64,000 nucleotides of DNA from Aricia agestis (GCF_905147365.1 NC_056417.1:16452501-16516500); one strand, 5' to 3'; counted from the stretch's first letter, positions 1-13,199 are shown. The notes: generated by a model from the sequence alone, not told the origin. Program-made: numbers and translations.

Positions 1-130
1 TTTTATTTTTAATAGATTTGAAACAAATACCTTCAGAACGTCGATGCTACTGGCGCCTCCCACCGGTTCGGAACTAATCCGGCGAAAAGAACTGAATTCG
101 CACGGGGCCCACTTTTTACCAAAAAAGTAG
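1..130 (+). repeat. LINE 3'-UTR-like fragment
   Basis: CCCACCGGTTCGGAACTAAT at 59-78 and the CCGGCGAAAAGAAC that follows match, in the other orientation, the 3' flank of the LINE fragment at 23735-24230. It is probably a truncated copy whose left end lies outside the window. Confidence 0.45.
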
Positions 131-3100
131 GAAAAATGTAAAAGTAGTAATGGTAACACTTTACCACGCAGGCAGTTTAGGATCTGTAACTCAACCATAA
201 CCATACTATATTTTATAGCACCGCATAGTTATGAACCTTTTAATATTACGTTTGATATTTTTTTACATGGGTACTTACATGAAAAATTTTATAATTTTAA
301 TTTCAGATAAATACTTACTTTTAGTTAGCTTCTGCTGTTACCTCGCGCCTTAATACGAGTATTATGTCGATATTTATTTACTTGCAAAACACACCTACTT
401 CTTGATGTTGCTATTAATTTCTTGCACTGTTTTGAAATTATAATATCGAGTGTGTCACATAATATGACACAGGCTGTTTCCAGAACATCGCTTGCGGTTG
501 CAGCTAAACTTTATAGTTTTCTCCCAACAGATGGACCAAATATTTAAATTTTCTCTTTAAAGATTTCTTCCCATACGGATGTGGAGCAGCTCGGGAGATT
601 GAGAGTAAAACGTATAAATGTCGGCGCTAGTTCGGTATATTCACCCGTCCTACTCCTTAAGGACGAGCGCTCACTCTCGCAACAGTTTGAAGATAGTGCA
701 GCTGCCTCTATATTAGACAAGTTTTTAATACAAACGCAGAAGTTTTAACCCACATTTTTGATGAAATTGTTGATGATATTTATGTATACACAGTAGCGCT
801 TACTTAGACGTTTTCGAAGTGTTTATCATCTTAATATAATTTTATCAATTTAGTGACAATCGTAGAGGATTTTAAAAAGAATACTAAATTCCAGTGTTTT
901 TCAATATTTTTTGGATATAATATATACGCGAAGCCTGTACCATAAGTGTACCGTAGCTTTGTAATGTTTGAGTATCACAGTGAGCGGCTGTCCTAATACC
1001 GGGTAACCGGGTAATGTCTGTCCGGGTATTAATCCGGGTAATGCTCCGGCGAAATATGGAGATTGTGACCGGGAGTCGGGACACAGCTCATCTCGCGCCG
1101 TAATGGGAGCTTAGCCGCCCGCTCCTTCAAATTACCTCGCTCGCCTTAATGTACCCTACATGCTACATAATATTGTATACTCGATACTCCAAGATTTAAT
1201 TAATAGCTCAGACAAAGAAAAATATGCAAGGTTCCACTAATTGCACAATATTTAAGTAAATACAAAGTCTTTTCTTGGCCAACAGAAGCGCTGTAATTAC
1301 GAGCACAAATCGTGGGCTAGCTGCACTTTGCTCCTGTTACAATATTAAATAACTAGGAATTAAACTTCAAAAAAAAAGAAATACTATTTAAGATCATGCG
1401 ATTATAATATTACGATAGGGACGAGTAATTTGTTTAAGTATCGTTTCGACTCCAGCGCTCACGAGTGTGCAGTGTGCAGTGTGCAGTGTGCAGTGTGCAC
1501 TACGACGTATGCGTGACGATTCTTTATCGTAAGTCCGGCTGCGTCACATCACGTCACTTCACACCTCCGCGGCCGTAATCCTGACGCCGCAGCACTGTTG
1601 CATCACGCCAGATTTAGGCACCAAATAAAAAACTATAAATATCATATTATTACAATTAACAAACTTTATTTACCGTGCACTTTTAATAAACTGTATCTAT
1701 TTTATTATAATTATATAGATTATTATAGTAAAATAGAGGATTCAGTCAACTAGAACACTGTATATGCCTTAATCCACCGATAATAATCTCTGGAGTTGAA
1801 GTTACACTTCAAAAAAATGTCTTTTATGTCTCCATGTCTTACATTTATTATAGATTTCGAGACCATACCTTTGCATTGGAGTCAACTCTCTTTAGCGTCT
1901 ACTTACTCCTAGTGTAGGACTTAAAATTTGTAAGTACTAACAGTCGCCCCATCAGGCAGCAGGTGGCGGTAGTGGTGGGTGACGCGGCCCGCATAAAAAC
2001 ACCGAAGTAACTGCCACTCCGTACACTGCAATTATCGCGAACTTCATTATTCAGCGCCCGCCCGCCCAACTTGCACACCGCGCCCGCCTAACTCGACGTC
2101 GCCTAAGACGAGAGTCTTATGTCCGGAGTCTTGCTGGGAGAGATGTCCACTAATTAGACCAATATTTTTGTAAGGTCCTTTCCAACGAAAACACTCAAAG
2201 AAGTTTGCAATAGTAACTTATGGTACAGCAAATCAAATTTTAGAAGTAATCATGCCAACTAGATATAATATTAAAGTATTTAGTGAACTTATACGTGAAT
2301 GTAGGTAACTAGCATTGTACGTGATGCCAGCGGAGCGTTCGTGGAACGGACATCTCCTGCCGCGCCGTAATATCCTGCTGACCCGGTACAGCGGGACTCG
2401 GACGTGTAACACACATACACACGTTATACCACGTCTACTTGTTGCCTGAACACAATCTCAAATTAAAGGAGGCTAGAACATATTAATATACATTTTATAT
2501 TTTTTTTTTATTTTAAATACCCCATCATAAATGGTACTTTAACAGGTAAAAGGTAGAGTATGAAAAGATAAATATATATATTGTGTTGTGTAACAACTTA
2601 ATTTAAATTATGCCGGTAAGTACTTGAATTATTTTGAGTCAGTAAAGGTCGAAAATTTTGTATCCAGCGCAACAATATTAGCAAACCTACAAAACTCAAT
2701 GCTGCAATCAAATTGTAAGCAATATTTTGTTTCATTGTTCCGCGATATCGGTTCGCCGCATCTCCGTACTTTATTATACCGCGGACCCGCACACGGAAAT
2801 AAAATAAACATATAAAAGAAGGAAATAAAATATTTTCACATATTGGCCCTAACTCTATACTTGATACTCTCTGTTTTGTTAGAAATACCATGCGGCATGC
2901 CCCTACATTTTTTTAATAGTAAAAAACTATAAAATTAAACCAACTTCAATGTTCTACTTTAAATTTCCTATTTTCATCAAAATCGGTTCAGTGGTTAAAT
3001 CGTGAAGAGGTAACAGACAGACACACTTTCGCATAATATTAAGTAAGTGTGGATATCGAATTATAATGCAGTAATAGTATATGTTATTGGTACTCGGTAG

Positions 3101-6059
3101 TTATATAGATGTCATGCAACATGTCGTGTCAATGCACTGTAGAGTGACCGGTCCCCCGGCAGTCCCCCGGCAGTCCGCTGGCAGCGCCCCGGGCGAGCAC
3201 TGACACGCTGACATACGGTACATATACTTGTACATGTTACTACTCACTGCAGCTCACTGCATTGCAATCATCACTATCTCAAAAATATAAAATTTTGCAT
3301 CATCTAAAAGTTGTTATTTTACAAGTTTATAAAACGAATGGAGAAAGTACTTCTTGAAATCAACACAAACTTGTTTTGGTTTTGTAATTTCCGAATCCGT
3401 CGACGTCCGTCGTGTTCAGTGTGCTGTGTCACTGCTGTGTGACAGGCTTCCTCTCAACTTTCAAGATTCTCTCAACTGAGTGAAACTACTGAAATAAATT
3501 GCGAATAGAAAACCTGAGTTTGCAACCAATATAATATATTATGTTACACGCAGTGGATATTTATGCTAGATCGCCCAAATGGGCGCAAAATGAAAAGAGC
3601 AAAAAAAAAGCAGTATCACGGCGCGAGTGCTTAGAATTTGTTGCTGTGTTGAGCGAGTTTGCTTTCAAGAAAACGGCTGAGATATTGTTCTGTATTGTAT
3701 TTATATTGTAGCATACAGTCGTCGGCGCCTCAGCGGGGACGGTGATGTATGGAGCTGGTTGCGAGCACCGGGATTGATGAGATGATAAACATAATACCTC
3801 GCTCCAGCGCCAGCCAAATATTTAGACGAAATTAATACTAATTAAAACGTGTTAACGTTTGCAAATCACTCTTGTAAGCATACATACATTATGGATAGTA
3901 TAGATTCAGTCCACTATAATGGTCGGCAAGATAAACGCGTCATTACAGGCGTAGGTATCAATTCTGCGTAATGTACATTTATTTGCGCAGCGGTAAATAG
4001 GATTTAAAAAACAAGCCTTTTATTTTATCTTTTCTGGTCAGTGCTAGTTCAAGCGCTTCACTGCCGCTTTATATTAGCCGTTAGGAGCGCGGCGCGGCGT
4101 CGAGTCAACGTGACGAGCAAACTGGTGCGGAGAAGCGGACGACAGCGCCGTAACTCAGGATTATGTGCCTTGTTTATTACTTGCCTGTGTGTGACTTATG
4201 TGTATGCTATATAGTGTTTTTGTTTAATGTCGCTGGCGTCAGTGAAACCCATAATAATTTCTATTACACTTATTTTCCCCCTGCATTCTAAGGAAATAAC
4301 ATAGAGCAGTTCTTAGCGGGTCGGCAGCGGCGGTAAGCTTCAATCTCGGTATTTTGTGCGGGTATTTGGCAGATTTAGGATAAAATCCTGTAAATAAGGT
4401 GGAACAATTGAATTGGCGGCCGGTAGGAGCTAGGTGGAGCCAGGTGGAGCCGGGTGGAGCCGGGCTTAGTTTGGCGCGCCCGGGTGGGGCCAGTACACCC
4501 GGATATCGGCGCGCTCGCCCGGAAAACGCCGCCACCGGCTGAAAATTCTAGATAATGTCGCATCTTTGCCGTGGAATTCGGTTGCCGCAAACGTTTGTAA
4601 ATCTTTCATTATTAGTTCGATTTCGTTTAGAATATTCGCTTATTTTCTAAGCAAAATCTAGTTCAAAAGTAAAAAAAACAACTTGCACTCTCACAATGAC
4701 ATGTCAGGTAAAGAGCACAACCAGTAATCATGGGTCATAACATTGAACAAGCCGTCGCTTTAATGGGCAAGCGCATCCTGTTCCCTGGACCATTACGCTC
4801 GGGAGTCGGTAATCCTGTGTATAAACTGTGCGGGCTCCGGCGCCGTGGCCTTTCACTTAAGCTGGCGGCTAACTAGCCCGGGACGCGCCTGGCTCCCGGC
4901 CAGCCTCCACGCTCCCCACCCGCGCCGCTATATTATATTTGCACATAGTTATGGTTACTCAGGACTCAGAAGTCGTAATCACGTGAATACAATCGCAAAA
5001 TATCTTGTCATATATATAATTACGTTTAACTTTATTGCCGATTTATTTTAGTCGATCCATTCGTTCAGGTGATTGCTATAAACATAATGACTGTTGCGTT
5101 GAAAATTTACTTTACGGACATTTACAAATTAACTTACGTTCTTGCCTCATATACAAATGCACACTTGTTCACTACGCGTGAAGGACATCCCATATTATTA
5201 TTACATTGTAAATGCAGAAATTCGCTAAAGCTTTGATACGCACTTTTGTGACACCACGGTCGTGTGTGGTCAACACTTGACACTTGACACCAAGTGCGAT
5301 ACTCGGCTGGTTTACGTAAACTAAACATTTAGTTACATCTCAAGTGCCGGTAGATGCGATGTAGTTTATGTATGTACATTGACGGTTTAATAAATAAATT
5401 CGTTAAGTGCGGGCTGCTGCGCCCGCTCAAAATAAAAGTAAACGCGACGCCGGAAAATCAGTTTATTTAAGACTTAGCTGTGCCAGCGTAATAAATGCGA
5501 AATATATTTTTAAATTAATTTTGTAAAAATTAGTTAGTTCCTTCCCCTGTATGTCAAATTTTGTTTAACGGGTTACGTCGTGGATTTGTGTGTTCGAGAA
5601 AATATATTACGATGCTCAGGAGGCAGTAGTTAAGGCCAACGCAGGTTTACCCGAGAATAGTAACTGTATAATGTATTTACAACTAACGTTATTTATATCT
5701 CTATACGTATTTAATGATTGTCATACCTATAACTTAAAATTACTTAAAAATAAAACATTGAAACTCCACTGACAGAAAATTACTCTTTTATAAATCTTGC
5801 GGTGTTGACTCATCACAATAAATTGAATCTTAATTAAATTATAGTAGCGAATGAATAAAAAACTGACGCTGACGGGCGAGTCGCGCGGAGTGGCGAGTTT
5901 CCAGTTAAGTTGGCACATAAATTACATTCGACCGATATCATCTGCGAACTTTTATCTCGCTCGGACAGAAGTTGCGGTTTGTTTGGGAAACCCTGCCGGC
6001 TGCCGGCTACCTGAAATGCTTCTCGCGAGTCTTTTGTTTAATTACTCACTTTTTTTTAA
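131..6059. other. Gene-free AT-rich stretch
   Basis: No coding region could be supported on either strand; the open frames are short and lack recognisable motifs. Visible items: GTGCAGT tandem units at about 1467-1500; a dispersed-repeat tail at about 2960-3045 (CACTTTCGCATAATATTA); short GGCAGTCCC units at about 3150-3180; GGTGGAGCC units at about 4432-4465. A TATAAA at about 611 with no gene behind it is not interpreted. Confidence 0.5.
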
Positions 6060-6365
6060 TGAAATAAGGGGGCAAGCGAGCAAACGGGTCACCTGATGGA
6101 AAACAAGTTCCGTCGCCCATGGACGCTCGCAGCATCAGTAGAGCTGCAGGTGCGTTGCTGGGCTTTTAAGAGGGAATAGGGTAATGGGGAGGGTAGGGAA
6201 CGGAATAGGGTAGGGGATTGGGTCTCCGGTAAACTTACGCACTCGGTTAAACACAGCGCAAGCGCTGTTTCACGCCGGTTTTCTGTGAGAACGTGGTATT
6301 TTTCCGGCCAAGCCGGCCCATTGGTGCCGAAGCATGGCTCTCCTACGTAGAAGATAAGATATATT
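6060..6365 (+). repeat. Dispersed repeat family B, copy 1
   Basis: It shares with 22505-22795, and in inverted form with 31240-31435, a conserved block: GGTCACCTGATGGAAA, then GTCGCCCATGGAC, then AGAGCTGCAGGTGCGTTGC, then a GGGTAGGG-rich stretch and AACACAGCGCAAGCGCTGTT. The class is not known to me; such repeats are common in Lepidoptera. Confidence 0.65.
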
Positions 6366-6469
6366 ACGTACAAATACCTATATCTGTAAGTTGTAGCTAG
6401 ACGTCACCCGGGGCTGAAAGCTAAGTTAAAGAGTAATAAGAGAACCGACATGATCGTTATCGATGTCTA

Positions 6470-6960
6470 GACAATGATTTTGACTGACTTCGATAAAATA
6501 CGATTCCCGCCTTTCTAAGGGTCGATTCAAACCGCAACGCGACGCCGTTTGTGAACAGATTTTCAAAAATTTTCTTTTGATGTATAGGTTACCATATTCA
6601 TAAAAGTGGTGACCTGATGAAGAGATCCATGAAAAATTGAGGCAATTCCTCAATATTTATATGGAAACGTGTGGTGACTTCGGTTTCGTGAGCAGTATTC
6701 TTAGAAGCATATGCTACCAACAAGTAAGATTTTGCACCAGGGTTTGAGTGGTGCTGAGAGACTTCCTCACTTTTTATAGATACAATTTTGGGAGTTTCGA
6801 CATTATTTTGAGAACGAAAAGCATATATTATATGCTACTATGCAGATTACATTCATCAACATCATCATCACTACCATAACCCATCAAAGATCCATGACGT
6901 ATCGTCCCGTATTGACCCTATTATTGGTACTATTATATTGGTAAGTTATGTAATATAATA
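6470..6960 (+). repeat. Dispersed repeat family D, copy 1
   Basis: A diverged copy of the sequence at 8140-8560. Shared blocks include AAAAGTGGTGAYCTGATGA, GATCCATGA, TATGGAAACRTRTRGTGA, GCTACCAAMAAGTAAGA and TATTATTGGTAC near the right end. No coding motif was recognised. Confidence 0.5.
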
Positions 6961-8099
6961 TAACTTGAACCGCGAGTAACAATGCGGGGCACAGCTAGTT
7001 TAATTATATAAATATTATCTAATTATACAATTAGTCAAGTGTTACGTATATCACGAAAACCTGCGAAGTTCAAATTTAGAGGTATTAGGGATCAGGCTGT
7101 TGATGAAGATGATTACGATCGATGATGTGCATCTGAACTTGACATTGGATTGGATTTCAACTCTTTTTTTAGGCCAAAAATTAGGCGATAGGAACTTGGC
7201 CCCATTTTAACAGCTATGTTTTTGGTGGGATTCCAATACTTTTTTTCAAGAAATGCTAATATTTTTTTTGTTTTTGTACCACGCCCCATATAAACAATAC
7301 TTTCGATAGATGTGCTAGTGATATTTGTTAAAGTATAAATAGTATTTATATGAAATTAGGTATACTGCTTAAGTACTAGTATATAATGCCTACGTAGGCA
7401 TCATTTTATGTTTGCACTCGCAATAGACACTGAGTTACAGGGGGGTCAAAAGTACGTCGAAACGGTTCGTGTAAATAATGCACGGCATGCGCGCGGTCTG
7501 CTGGAACTTGGCCTGCGCACTTTCGTGCGCTTTGATCACTTAGTTCTGTTACACCCTGTATACATTCATACAAACATAATATTAATTTCATAACAATACA
7601 ATGTATGTGTGAAGTAGCTCATGTCACGCGAGAGTATATAAGCGACTGTATATAATAAAGTGCAAATTACGAGCACCGCCACATTACTCTCCTTAATCTT
7701 GTTAAGTGGTACTAGTACCGCATGTTACGATGTGGCTTGTAGACTGTAGTGTGGTCATGGCCACGAATATTAAATAATTACGGTTAATTTCGTAATCAAC
7801 ACGGCACGATAAGATGTATATTGTTTCAAATAATTTCGCGACAATTAGATTGTTGTAGTTTGTCGTTAATATAATATAGCTAATTAATATTATATTAACG
7901 ACTAGCGGTCGCCCGCGGCTCCGCCCGCGTGGATGTCGGCTGCAATTTGCAAAAAGCCTACCCAGGAAAGACACGGTCAGCAAAATGATTCCCACGTCAA
8001 TTCACAGACACCGACATTAACATCGACGACGCAGTCATTATCCGCAGGCTGTAAGATTATCTTTCTCTGAACGTTAAAGTTGATGAGAATATTTAAATG
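6961..8099. other. Gene-free stretch
   Basis: AT-rich with no supported gene. A short fragment at about 7897-7945 (GCGGTCGCCCGCGGCTCCGC) is the head of the dispersed repeat described at 16949. Confidence 0.45.
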
Positions 8100-8139
8100 T
8101 AATTATTAATAAGTTTTCACTGCTGACGGTAGTCCTGGA

Positions 8140-8560
8140 GTGCAAACCGTTGTTTTAGTCTCGCCGTTTGTTGACCGATTTTCATGATTCTTTTGTCGTT
8201 GTACAGGGTTGAATTCGAATTTGGTACCACGTTCACAAAAGTGGTGATCTGATGATGGGATCCATGAGGAATCGAGAGGACTCCTTGAAATTTGTATGGA
8301 AACATATAGTGATTTCATTTTTTTCTGAAGCATTTGAGGTAAATGCTACCAAAAAGTAAGACTTCGCACCAAGTTATACCCTGGATCCGAAGGTAACGAA
8401 CAGAACTTTTGAATCCTTATAGATACAGGTTCGGGGATTTCGGCGTTGTTTAAACAACTGAAAGCATAAGCCAACACATCAATTTGATTGATCATTATCA
8501 TCACAACCATAATTGCACCGTGGGTCATCATAATATGACCCAATTATTGGTACTTTTACT
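8140..8560 (+). repeat. Dispersed repeat family D, copy 2
   Basis: See copy 1 at 6470. The two are in the same orientation, 1.7 kb apart, and clearly related but much diverged. Confidence 0.5.
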
Positions 8561-8913
8561 TCAAACGAATGAAATTTTAGTACAGAATTCGTTGAGATTT
8601 AGTCGAATTTTGAAAAAGGCACTAATGAAAAATAAGAATTATTTCATACTTTTTAGGTCATTTTAAGAATATTGTTTTTTCCTTGGAAGTCGGGTTCAAT
8701 TTTTTGTTAAAAATAATAATCGTAAATCTATTCCTACTAATTTGAATGTTTGGCCCTGGGATTTATTTATCGTTAGTGCAAAAGAAAGTTTTACAGGAAA
8801 TTGGAGCCTTTTGAAGGGTACTTATAGGCAAATCAGTAGGGATCATTGGTATTCTTGGTATATTATGAGTTAATTCACCAGCTGCCGGGCCGGTCATAAT
8901 CTTCGCTACTGCG

Positions 8914-9840
8914 CGGCGCACCCCCGCCTTGGTAGCACCCACTTCGAAACGGGCGTACCGAAAATCGCAATTTTTAATTTCGCCATAACTTCTAAACCAA
9001 ACGTCCAATTTTAATCATTCAGAGACAAAATATTATCTACACAAACTGTACTTAGTGATGAAATAATTTATTTTGATAAAGATTATCAGCATGAGTAAAA
9101 TAAATACGTTTAAATGTAGTCCAAAAAAAAATCAAGTTTTTAAATAAAAAAATGGTTGTTGTTCCTCAGTCGACATAGATAGGTATAGTGTGTCGCGGAC
9201 ATTTTTGTAGATATTTATAAGACCTACATTTACTTAGAACATTGTATGGTTCTTCTTTTATAGTTTAGGCAGCGTACGCAAAATAAGTAACTTTTATGGT
9301 TGCTTTTTTTCACCTTGCGTCAGAAAAACCCAAATATCTTACGGAAACCTATATTTTTCAAAATAAAATATTAATTCATTTTTATTACCACTATTTAAAA
9401 TAAACCCTTATTATTTTAACTTAATTTAATGAATTGTATGTCAATGAATTGTATTTTTTATTATTTTATTTCAAATCTGTATTTTAATAACCATTTTTAA
9501 CTTAAATTTTTACATAACTTATATTTAAAAAACGTTTTATAATTTATTTTACAATTGAATTAAACCCTTTTCATTGTAATTTTAACTTTATTTAATGAAT
9601 TATTGTAAGTTAATGAATTGTATCATTATTTTATTTTTTCTTAATTTTAAATCTGTATTTTATTGTAAAAGCATATTTATAGATGTTTTTATGTATCTTA
9701 TTTTTATTTCTATTTGTGTTTACCGTTTACTTTTTAATGTAATTGCATGCTGTGACCAATTGTAATTAGTTATTGTATGTAGCGTGTATTTCTAATGTCT
9801 AAACCTAATGTTGTAATTCATGCAAAACTGTTTTTGGTCC

Positions 9841-9875
<35 letters not shown>

Positions 9876-10018
9876 AAAGTAGCCTATATTACTCGTAAAT
9901 AATGTAGCTTTAGAATGGTGAGAGAATTTTTAAAATCAGTCCAGTAGTTTTTGAGCCTTTTCATTACAATTAAACAAACAAACAAACAAAGTTTACCTCT
10001 TTATAATATTAGTATAGA
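8914..10018 (+). repeat. Dispersed repeat family A, copy 1, split by a LINE-type insert
   Basis: The head is CACCCCCGCCTTGGTAGC and the tail CTCTTTATAATATTAGTAT, shared with copies at 11080 and 31533. Between AAAATAAA (about 9367) and AAGTAGCCTAT (about 9877) this copy has an extra roughly 500 bp. Confidence 0.7.
9370..9876 (+). repeat. LINE 3'-end-like insert with an (AAAT)n tail
   Basis: This AT-rich insert is absent from the two other family A copies. It ends in about nine AAAT units (about 9843-9876), as expected for 3' ends of some non-LTR elements. It also contains a roughly 170-bp internal duplication (blocks with AATGAATTGTA at about 9425-9460 and 9590-9620). No coding motif is left. 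Confidence 0.5.
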
Positions 10019-10272
10019 AAAACTACAACAACATTTAAATGTAATAAAAACTTACTGCTCGTAATAAGTTAACTTTTATTCAATCATCAGCTATAAAAGG
10101 ATTATAGCTGCAGAGGAATATTACGATTATACAATTATTATACTCATCACATCGCCATAAGGTTAAGTTCACACGTCACAATCCTGCACGTTTTTTGCAG
10201 TATACGTCATAACAGCGCATACAATATAATCAGAGACCAGCCATACATATACCATACATATTTTATTTCTCT

Positions 10273-10391
10273 ACTAGCGACCCGCCTCGGCTTCGCACGG
10301 GTAAAAAATATATAGCCAATGTCACTCACTGAATAAATGAGTTTTTAATCTAAACCAATATTATAAAGAGGTAAACTTTGTTTGTTTGTTT
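10273..10391. repeat. Dispersed repeat fragments
   Basis: A repeat head, CTAGCGACCCGCCTCGGCTT, is followed at about 10358-10391 by the inverted tail of family A (TATAAAGAGGTAAACTTTG). Both are truncated. Confidence 0.5.
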
Positions 10392-10392
10392 A

Positions 10393-11062
10393 CTCATAGA
10401 TCTACTACTACTACCCGACTAAGAGCTGATGACCAAATCAGTCATGACTCATGACTCATGTAGCTTTAGCTGTGTTAAAACTCCGTTAGCTACTTCCCTG
10501 AACAACCCTTTCTGATAATCTGCACGCAGCACGCAGAAATTTTCAGAAAGGGTTGTTCAGGGAAGTAGCTAACGGAGTTTTAATACAGCTGAACCTACAT
10601 TATTTCTTTTTTTCCCCACCCCACTACTCCCACACCCACCGCCCACGGCCTGCCAGCACGCAGATTATTTATCAGAAAGGGTTGTTCAGGGAAGTAGCTA
10701 ACGGAGTTTTAATACAGCTGAACCTACATTATTTCTTTTTTCCCCACCCCACTACTCCCACACCCACCGCCCACGGCCTGCCAGCACGCAGATTATCAGA
10801 AAGGGTTGTTCAGGGAAGTAGTTAACGGAGTTTTAATACAGCTGAAGCTACATTATTTCTTTTTTTCCCCACCCCACTACTCCCACACCTACCGCCCACG
10901 GCCTGCCAGCACGCAGATTATCAGAAAGAGTTGTTCAGGGAAGTAGCTAACGCAGTTTTAATACAGGTGAAGCTACATGTAACATGACTGATTTGGTCGT
11001 CAGCTCTCCGTCGATACTACTGATAGATACATTACTACTCAATAGTCAATACTCATAGATCT
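10393..11062. repeat. Fold-back element with an internal 120-130 bp tandem array
   Basis: The outer arms are inverted copies (10393-10524 against about 10918-11062), sharing ACTCATAGATCTA, GACCAAATCAGTCATG and CTACTTCCCTGAACAAC. Between them are about three tandem units that begin CAGAAAGGGTTGTTCAGGG at about 10543, 10675 and 10799; a fourth, partial unit (10924) belongs to the right arm. Open frames across the array are low-complexity and not considered genes. Confidence 0.75.
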
Positions 11063-11079
11063 AAACTCCCCTCCCGCGG

Positions 11080-12024
11080 GCGCACCCCCGCCTTGGTAGC
11101 GCCCACTTCAAAACGGGCGTAAATCGCAATATTTTAATTTCGCCATAACTTCTAAACCAAACGTCAAATTTTAATCATTCAAAGACCAAATATTGTCCAC
11201 ATAAACTGTACTTTGAGATGAAATAATTTATTTTGATAAGGATTATTATCATGAGTAAAATAAATGCGTTTAAATGTAGTCCAAAAAAAATCAAGATTTT
11301 TAAATAAAAATATGGTTATGGGCCTCACTTAACATAGATAGGTATAGTGTGTCCCGGACATTTTTGTAGATATTTATAAGATCTACATTTACTTAGAACA
11401 TTGTTTGGTTCTATCTTTTATAGTTTAGGCAGCGTACGCAAAATAAGTAAATTTTCTGGTTGTTCCCGAAAAACTCAAATATCTTACGGAACCCTATATT
11501 TTCCAAAATAAAAAGTAGCCTATGTCACAATAGACATAACGACCAGTAGTTCGACTGCAAAGAGACGGACAGGTTTCAATATCTGTCAAATTCGTCGGGT
11601 TTCATAGGATTATGAACGGAATGTGCCTCGCGCTGGCTGATATAATTTATTTTTAAATATTTAAAATAAAGATTTCAAAATTGGATTCTGACAATTTTAA
11701 TCACATGTGCCAAAACACAAACAACAATACGACCAAAGAAGAACACGTCCATCGAATATGTCATATTTTTAAATTCGTAGGTAACAAGTTAACAACCCTA
11801 GCGATGATTTTCGTCATAATACGTCAAATTTAAAAATTTCAACATCAGTTCTAAGTCGACATACTCTATCATTCTATCTACTCTGCCTATGTTACTCGTA
11901 AATAATGTAGCTTTCGAATGGTGAAAGAATTTTTAAAATCGGTCTATTAGTTTTTGAGCCTATTCGTTACAATTAAACAAACAAACAAACAAACAAAGTT
12001 TACCTCTTTATAATATTATAGTAT
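11080..12024 (+). repeat. Dispersed repeat family A, copy 2
   Basis: The same head and tail as copy 1. It is interrupted by the 359-bp insert at 11526-11884, flanked by a direct duplication. Confidence 0.7.
11526..11884. mobile_element. 359-bp insert with an 8-bp target duplication
   Basis: GCCTATGT occurs at 11518-11525 and again at 11885-11892. Family A copies 1 and 3 have this stretch without the insert (TAGCCTAT followed by TACTCG). An 8-bp duplication fits hAT or P-type transposition, but no terminal inverted repeat was found, so the class is open. Confidence 0.6.
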
Positions 12025-12240
12025 ATATAGTATAGAAGTATAGATAGTATAGATATAGATGAATATAATATAATAATATTAGTGACACAACAAATCGTGC
12101 AGTACAATCGAGGTGTGAATGGTTCTATTATATACAAGATGTTAGTGTAAACACCGTTATCCTTGAAACCATCAAATGAGCCCGTCAAAATGAACAACTT
12201 TTTCTATGAGAACAATGCTGGGAACTCAAAAAAATCCGTC

Positions 12241-12287
12241 TTCATACCTATACGAATTGCCGACCCGGGCATCCGTATGGGTATGAA
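12241..12287. other. Short hairpin
   Basis: TTCATACCTATACGAAT and its near-complement ATCCGTATGGGTATGAA face each other across GCCGACCCGGGC. Confidence 0.5.
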
Positions 12288-12387
12288 GATGGCATTTTTT
12301 TTCGTTTTTTTTTTGCAGTATACGTCAGACTACAAAAAAAAACATGCAGAAAACGTGCCGTGTGAACCTAACCTAAGGTTGCACGTT

Positions 12388-13012
12388 TAATATTAAGTAT
12401 TAAAAAACTTTAATAATATAATCAGCTCAAATTTTGAGCTAATTATATTAATAAAATTTGTTTTTATTTGAATTTCTGTGCTCAAAATTGAGACTTGAGT
12501 ATAACAAAATTTCAATTTTTCAAAAAATGTTCTCGTTGTCCATCGCGAGTATAATACTTCTCACTATCGCGAGCCTCCGGCAACTTCAGGTGCACTGCTC
12601 TATATATTATAGGATTTTTATGCTTCATATTTGCATGCGAGCGATGCACCAAACTTTTAAAACGGAATTTCATTTGATATTGCACTTTTAAAAGTGCCGT
12701 TTAAGGCGGTAGACAACTGCGGGGGTGCGAGGGGGTATACGGTACGAGGGGGAGCTTCACCTGTGACCTCTGTGCCGCGGACGTAGGAATCGCTCTCGTT
12801 ACATATCCGAGGTAAAATAAATGTAAACGAAAGCTGAGCTGAAGTTGGCGCTGCGCCAGCCGCCGGGGCAAAGGTGAGGTAAAAATTTCATTTAGGAAAA
12901 CTATCAGCAGGGACTTTGAACATGCTGAAAAGTACTTGCTGTAGTTTTAAAAAGTAATTTATTGCTAATTTTTTTTGTATCTCATCATAGTGTGTAGTGT
13001 ATCTCCCGCTAC
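12388..13012. other. Gene-free stretch
   Basis: AT-rich with no coding motif recognised and no repeat shared with the rest of the window. Confidence 0.4.
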
Positions 13013-13199
13013 TCTACGTATGATGTAGCGCATTTTCCGCGACGGCCTACGGTACGTAGCGCATAGTACATCTCCCACTACGTCGCGTAGCGCGTAGCAC
13101 ATCTCCCGCTACGTCGCGTAGCACATCTCCCGCTACGTCGCGTAGCGCGTAGCACATCTCCCGCCACGCCGCGTAGCGCGTAGCACATCTCCCGCTTGC
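13013..13199. repeat. Minisatellite of GTAGC/CATCTCCCGCTACGTCGC units
   Basis: About six imperfect copies of a unit with AGCACATCTCCCGCTACGTC and variants, unit length about 25-36 bp because a GTAGCGC sub-repeat is gained or lost. It gives spurious open frames rich in Arg and Cys. Confidence 0.75.

Noticed and set aside
600..740. Core promoter at a TATAAA near 611
   Set aside because: No open frame, exon or splice signal downstream that could be tied to it; such hexamers are frequent in this AT-rich DNA.
10480..10985. CRISPR-like array
   Set aside because: Units are head-to-tail without unique spacers and are flanked by inverted copies; a eukaryotic fold-back, not a CRISPR.
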